From positions 1 to 10,242 of the forward strand of contig JAZNBF010000082.1 of assembly GCA_045586905.1 (NCBI GenBank): a stretch of DNA of 10,242 nucleotides. The letters run 5' to 3'. This document shows positions 6,551-10,242 of this stretch, one piece after another. How positions within the stretch are numbered: the first letter of the stretch is position 1; every line of letters starts with the position of its first letter. Origin of the DNA: RGIG1828 sp045586905. Lineage in GTDB: Bacteria; Bacillota; Clostridia; UMGS1810. The translations under genes were made by a program, and so were the position numbers. The notes under the pieces are model-generated. The model made no database searches. It saw nothing but the letters and a program-made list of their open reading frames with translations, and was not told where the DNA came from.

Positions 6551-7813
6551 TTAATTATATATATTCTTTTTCAGGATTGCCTTTACAATCATATAGACAG
6601 AGCATACTATGCAAATTAAAGTGCATAGTCCCAATAGGAAATAAAAAACTGCTGACCATCCACCAAGCTCGGCAATGTAGCCAAGACCGTAGGAGCTGAT
6701 GGTGCTTCCGAGATAGCAAAAGCCATTGAGCACTCCCGAGAAAAGACCAGAATTTATCTTATCGCGCATAAAAAGCGGGAAGATGCTTGTGATGAGACTG
6801 TTGAGCGAAGATGCAAAAAGACTTGCCAGAATGAGCCCACAAAGAATCATGATTACATTTTTTAAAGAAAGACTTCCTATGATGACGCCTGTCAATACTC
6901 CTATAACTACAAATACAATACAACAAAGGACTATGTAGTCGGGGATTTTACTTTTCAGCTTAAGAGCAAATGCATTGCCGCAAATTGCAACTATGGGCAA
7001 AAACAAGGTGAGAAGTATCGAGAGAGAGTCTGCCATATGAAACTCGTCTTTGAGAAGTGAGGGCACCCATGTGATGAGACCGTCTTTTACAAGATTTACT
7101 CCTATGGCGCAAAAGCACAACACACAAACGGAGAAAAAGAAAAACTTTTTGTCGGAGCCTTCAAATTTTGATGTTTGATTCTTTTTGTTTTCTGAAACCT
7201 CGTTATGGTCATATACTTTTTTTTCAAGCTTTGCCATGGCTGTTGCTCTTTCAAAAAGCATCAGCCATATAATTGCTACAACAACCACTGCGATGGCGGC
7301 TGTGTAGAAAGCAAGTTTGAAGTTTCCAAGCATTGCATAAATTGAACTGAGGGCATAGATGACAATAGTGCCTGTGGCAACAGTGGTGCCGATTATGACA
7401 CTCGACTTACCGAGTGAGCGCGTTGACAGTGATTCGGTCATAAGCCTTATGAGGCACGGCCAGAGCATAGACATAATAAAACCATTTACAAGCCAGAGCC
7501 ACTTGACAATCCAGAAGGTGGAGGTTATGGCTATGGTGAAATTGATAGCACCCGAGAGAATGAGACTTGTAAAGATTGTCCACTTTATATTATAGCGACT
7601 GCACAAAAATCCGTTTACAACCTGTCCTATGCCATAGGCAAAGAAAAAGAATGTGGGTGCAAGGCCTGCTTCTGCCTTGGACACACCGTAGAAATCGATA
7701 ATCTGAGCTATGTTGGCAGAGTAGTTGACTTTACCGAGATATGATGTGGAATACATAAGCCAGCCAAGGAAAATAAGTAATGATGCTCCTATTTTATTGT
7801 AATCTTTTTTCAA
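6551..7813 (-). CDS. MFS transporter, organophosphate:phosphate antiporter (GlpT/UhpT)-like
   Basis: This 420-residue membrane carrier has about twelve hydrophobic segments and a charged central loop (about 188-223) between the two halves. The first segment SLLIFLGWLMYSTSYLGKVN and the later VKDGLITWVPSLL (242-254) resemble GlpT/UhpT-type carriers. By eye, the two phosphate-binding arginines of GlpT (Arg45 and Arg269) fall at Lys28 and Lys243. Substrate unknown, probably anionic. The frame is open up to a GTG at 7894, but that start has no ribosome binding site and contains the promoter. TTG at 7813 has AAGAGG (plus 7823-7828) nine bases upstream and gives the short N-terminus usual for the family. 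First gene of the operon. Confidence 0.85.
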   Translation of the reverse strand: MKKDYNKIGASLLIFLGWLMYSTSYLGKVNYSANIAQIIDFYGVSKAEAGLAPTFFFFAYGIGQVVNGFLCSRYNIKWTIFTSLILSGAINFTIAITSTFWIVKWLWLVNGFIMSMLWPCLIRLMTESLSTRSLGKSSVIIGTTVATGTIVIYALSSIYAMLGNFKLAFYTAAIAVVVVAIIWLMLFERATAMAKLEKKVYDHNEVSENKKNQTSKFEGSDKKFFFFSVCVLCFCAIGVNLVKDGLITWVPSLLKDEFHMADSLSILLTLFLPIVAICGNAFALKLKSKIPDYIVLCCIVFVVIGVLTGVIIGSLSLKNVIMILCGLILASLFASSLNSLITSIFPLFMRDKINSGLFSGVLNGFCYLGSTISSYGLGYIAELGGWSAVFYFLLGLCTLICIVCSVYMIVKAILKKNIYN

Positions 7814-7852
7814 TTCAGTAAGCCTCTTTTCAATGATGTGGATTATATATTT

Positions 7853-7881
7853 ATTATCGCCCAAAACGAGCTGTTTGTCAA
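7853..7881 (-). promoter_or_regulatory. Sigma-A type promoter of the five-gene operon
   Basis: On the minus strand a perfect TTGACA (plus 7876-7881) is followed by exactly 17 bases and GATAAT (plus 7853-7858, five of six consensus bases). Transcription should begin near 7846, leaving a leader of about 33 bases before the TTG start at 7813. It lies just downstream of the terminator of the carboxypeptidase gene. It is the best promoter in the window. Confidence 0.8.
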
Positions 7882-7904
7882 GCCATGATGTCACTTTGAC
7901 ACAT

Positions 7905-7940
7905 AAAAGCGAGAGCTTTTGTTAAAAAACTCCCGCTTTT
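7905..7940 (-). terminator. Terminator of the carboxypeptidase gene, probably bidirectional
   Basis: AAAAGCGAGAG (7905-7915) pairs with CTCCCGCTTTT (7930-7940). In the minus-strand RNA the single imperfect position becomes a G-U pair, giving an 11-bp stem with a 14-base loop. The minus-strand T tail is short (TTTTATG), while the plus strand has TTTTTT. It separates the carboxypeptidase gene from the operon promoter. Confidence 0.75.
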
Positions 7941-7986
7941 TTATTCTTTACTCCACTCGGGTTTTTCTTTGACTTTCTGCATATTT

Positions 7987-9123
7987 TTATAAACTGTTTA
8001 CTGCTAAATCAAAAAACGCTTTTAAACCAGCCCGAAAAATCTGAAAAAAACTTTTTTCTTCAACATAAATTACACTTTCACCACACAAAAGCTCGGATTC
8101 GGAGCATAAAATCCCATCTGCATAAATACATGCCTTCCCTATGCTTTCGCCCTCTGAAAGCGGAAAAGATACATTTTCATTGATATGATATGTTATGGAA
8201 ACATTGTTTGGCTTATCGGAAAACCTGACAAAAAAGAGTGAATCTTTAAATTTCAATTTGACTCTCTGCGAGTTGTTTTTGCCCAAAGTGACAGACATAC
8301 AATAATCGCTCTCTTTGGCAACACATATTTCTTTGCACTTTGAAAAGCCATAGTCTAAAAGTCTTTTATGGTCATTCCAGTCATCGGGAGCATTGAGGGT
8401 GACACAGGTGAGTTCCACTCCGTCACGCGTTGCAGACGACACAAGGCATCTGCCGCATTTTTTGGTGTAGCCTGTTTTGACGCCTGTGCATCCCTCGTAT
8501 TGCCACAAAAGCTTATTGTGATTTCTCAGATTTCTCGGATAGTCTTTGTCACCATTTGTTATAGTCTTTTCTTTTGAGGAGACAATTTCAGAAAACAGAG
8601 GATTTTTTAGTGCATATGAGGTAATGAGAGCAAGGTCGGATGCAGTGGTATAGTGGTTTTCTTCATATAGCCCCGAGGGGTTTGTGAAGTGGGTGTTTTT
8701 GGCACCTATCCTTTGGGCAGTTTTATTCATGAGAACAGAAAACTTCTCTACCGAGCCCGACACCTCGCAGGCAAGAGCTGTGGCGGCATCGTTGCCGGAA
8801 TTCAGCATCATTGCATAGAGAAGGTCTTTTATGGTTATTTTTTCGTCTTTGGCAAGATATACACTTGAACCTTCTATGCCGACTGCGGCATCGTTTACGG
8901 TGATGAGTTTATCGGGGTGTGTGTTTTCTATGGCACAGATTGCTGTCATAATTTTGGTGGTGCTTGCCATCGGCATGCGTCTGTCGGCATTTTTATTACA
9001 GACTGCCCTTCCGCTTGAGTTTTCAATGACAATGGCTGCCTCAGCACTTACAGACGGAGCACTGTGGCCCCCAAGAGGAAAGAGGAGAAAAAATATAATA
9101 ATTAAGCTTATGTAGCGATACAA
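7987..9123 (-). CDS. dacF: Secreted D-alanyl-D-alanine carboxypeptidase (peptidase S11, DacF-like)
   Basis: This 378-residue low-molecular-weight penicillin-binding protein would trim the terminal D-Ala from cell-wall stem peptides. A signal peptide of about 22 residues (MYRYISLIIIFFLLFPLGGH) precedes the S11 domain. The active-site motifs are STTK (54-57, nucleophile Ser54), SGN (109-111) and KTG (216-218). A C-terminal beta domain follows, then an amphipathic tail (SFFQIFRAGLKAFFDLAVNS) that probably anchors the protein to the membrane. TTG at 9123 is chosen because AGGTGA ends five bases before it. The alternative GTG at 9132 would use AGAGG only three bases away. The binding site lies within the terminator hairpin of the upstream gene. 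DacF versus DacB cannot be decided. Confidence 0.92.
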   Translation of the reverse strand: MYRYISLIIIFFLLFPLGGHSAPSVSAEAAIVIENSSGRAVCNKNADRRMPMASTTKIMTAICAIENTHPDKLITVNDAAVGIEGSSVYLAKDEKITIKDLLYAMMLNSGNDAATALACEVSGSVEKFSVLMNKTAQRIGAKNTHFTNPSGLYEENHYTTASDLALITSYALKNPLFSEIVSSKEKTITNGDKDYPRNLRNHNKLLWQYEGCTGVKTGYTKKCGRCLVSSATRDGVELTCVTLNAPDDWNDHKRLLDYGFSKCKEICVAKESDYCMSVTLGKNNSQRVKLKFKDSLFFVRFSDKPNNVSITYHINENVSFPLSEGESIGKACIYADGILCSESELLCGESVIYVEEKSFFQIFRAGLKAFFDLAVNSL

Positions 9124-9163
9124 AAAAATCACCTGCCTCTATAAATTATAGAAAGCAGGTGAT
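9122..9163 (-). terminator. Terminator of the glycoside hydrolase gene, overlapping the next gene's ribosome binding site
   Basis: ATCACCTGC (9128-9136) and GCAGGTGAT (9155-9163) form a perfect 9-bp stem, and the interior CTATAA/TTATAG can pair further. In the minus direction the stem runs into TTTTTT (9127-9122), so this is a strong Rho-independent terminator for the hydrolase gene. Its 3' arm holds the AGGTGA used by the carboxypeptidase TTG start at 9123. A minus-strand TATAAT (plus 9145-9150) lies in the hairpin and could be a -10 box, but I find no good -35. Confidence 0.85.
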
Positions 9164-9194
9164 GGTTTTATTACATCGGTTTTTGAGCGAGATA

Positions 9195-10242
9195 TCAGAA
9201 AGTAACTTTTAAAATGCCTTTTTCTGCATTTGCCAAAACGGTCTTTTTGCCATCTTTGGTAAATGCAATTTCTTTGCCATTTTGTTCGATTTTCTTTACA
9301 TTTTTGGAGAATGTAAACTCTACATCGCTTGTCGCATAGTCGAGCTCAAGCTCCATTGTCTTGCCTTCAACTTTTATGCTGTTGACTCTGATGTTTGCAT
9401 CGTAGAGGCAGAGGCTTTCTTTTTTGCTCACTGCAAAAAGTCTGCTTGCGTGAGCGCCGATTTCAAAATCTATGTAGTCTTTAATTTCAAACTGCTCGCC
9501 ACTCCACACATCGGTGAGAATGTATTTGCCTTTTTCAAGTCCGAGCTGTTCGAGGCCAAATCCGATTGTTTTTGCTTCGTCTTCAATGTTGAAAAGACCT
9601 ACGGTTCTTACGGGGAGACCGAGTGCATTTTCAAGAGTTGAGAAGTGAGGAGTTTTGAAATACATTACCTCAGGCACGCAGTATTCCTTCCTGCGATAGT
9701 CATAGCCTGCAAAATATACATCCTGACCGTTGTTGGGGTTACATACTGCTTTTTTGAGTATTTTTACTCTTCCCTTATCGGTTGCCTGACTTAATTTACC
9801 TGCAATTTCCACCATACTGTGTGTGGTGAGGCAGTAGTTGATGTTAAACATTGCTTCGTCTTCGGTGAGACCGGGGAAGGTACCCACAGAGTCACTGTTT
9901 GGCACAAAAAGGTCGCCTGTGTGGGTAGCAAAGCATGCTGCACCCCAGAGATAGTTGGTTTTTACATTTTGCCAGTTGCCGGAACCTACATCTATGCCAT
10001 AGCGGTAGTTTGTGAAATATTCGCCAAGGAAGGGATTACCCATAACGATGTCGCAGCCTGTCTGGAAATAGCCATCGCTTGCAAGGGCACTTCTGATTTC
10101 TTTAAGCCACCATTTTCTGTGTTCGTAGCCGCTTTTATTCTTGTTCTTGAGAGTATCCTGAAATTGTTCAAAAGCATAGCTCCAGAAGTCGTGTTTTACA
10201 GCTTCAAATCCGTAGTTCTCGCAAAGGTGATGAACAGCCTTT
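9195..10242 (-). CDS. Glycoside hydrolase, alpha-galactosidase-like (clan GH-D), C-terminal part
   Basis: The last 348 residues are visible; the frame is open through the right edge, so the start is outside. Near the visible N-terminus, GFEAVKHDFWSYAFEQF resembles the strand bearing the catalytic nucleophile in GH27/GH36 enzymes; the aspartate is residue 18 of this fragment. TNYRYGIDVGSGNW further on (Asp at 84) sits where the acid/base aspartate is expected. The tail VGLFNIEDEAKTIGFGLEQL, TDVWSGEQ and IGAHASRLFAV resembles the C-terminal beta-sandwich of these enzymes. It probably releases alpha-linked galactose or a similar sugar from plant oligosaccharides. Whether it is GH36, GH27 or a relative, and whether it is secreted, cannot be told from this part. 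Confidence 0.7.
   Translation of the reverse strand, partial: KAVHHLCENYGFEAVKHDFWSYAFEQFQDTLKNKNKSGYEHRKWWLKEIRSALASDGYFQTGCDIVMGNPFLGEYFTNYRYGIDVGSGNWQNVKTNYLWGAACFATHTGDLFVPNSDSVGTFPGLTEDEAMFNINYCLTTHSMVEIAGKLSQATDKGRVKILKKAVCNPNNGQDVYFAGYDYRRKEYCVPEVMYFKTPHFSTLENALGLPVRTVGLFNIEDEAKTIGFGLEQLGLEKGKYILTDVWSGEQFEIKDYIDFEIGAHASRLFAVSKKESLCLYDANIRVNSIKVEGKTMELELDYATSDVEFTFSKNVKKIEQNGKEIAFTKDGKKTVLANAEKGILKVTF

Noticed and set aside
7941..7982. Thirteen-residue minus-strand frame (MQKVKEKPEWSKE) just after the carboxypeptidase gene
   Set aside because: It has no ribosome binding site, and it ends at the terminator stem only by position. It might be a remnant but cannot be supported.

Overview
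The window looks like a chromosomal segment from a low-to-moderate-GC Bacillota bacterium, most likely a gut- or rumen-type Clostridia. The reasons are strong AGGAGG-type ribosome binding sites, TTG and GTG starts, an orphan MsmX/UgpC-type sugar ATPase, and a Tex–RsuA–FolC cluster with Firmicute-like proteins. This is inference from protein style only; no marker gene fixes the genus. Every gene I accept lies on the minus strand, so the text reads from high to low coordinates.

At the right edge (9195-10242) is the C-terminal part of a glycoside hydrolase that resembles clan GH-D alpha-galactosidases. It ends in a hairpin terminator (9122-9163) that also contains the ribosome binding site of the next gene, a secreted D-alanyl-D-alanine carboxypeptidase (7987-9123). 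A second terminator (7905-7940) closes that gene.

A clear promoter, TTGACA-N17-GATAAT at 7853-7881, then starts a tightly packed five-gene operon. Its genes are an organophosphate-antiporter-like MFS carrier (TTG start at 7813), an alpha/beta hydrolase, folC, an RsuA-type 16S rRNA pseudouridine synthase and tex. Gaps between genes are 12 and 16 bases, then a 4-base ATGA overlap, then 16 bases. The operon ends at a hairpin at 1649-1677. It joins a transporter and esterase of unknown substrate to folate, ribosome and transcription housekeeping genes.

A 312-base AT-rich gap (1378-1689) holds the tex terminator and the promoter and ribosome binding site of the next gene. That gene is a stand-alone sugar ABC-transporter ATPase (265-1377) with no permease or binding-protein gene beside it. 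Such ATPases are known to energise several sugar importers. It has its own terminator at 219-254.

The most unusual stretch is 1-254, with four perfect inverted repeats in a row. The leftmost (16-84) has a 19-bp stem. Read on the minus strand, its 3' arm contains a strong ribosome binding site (GGAGGA) six bases before an ATG at position 13, where a gene leaves the window. Its 5' arm is almost exactly covered by an eight-codon reading frame (MKKILHLC, 64-90) with its own ribosome binding site. This is the layout of a translational attenuator, as in inducible cat and erm leaders. I propose it as a candidate regulatory leader for the unseen gene to the left.
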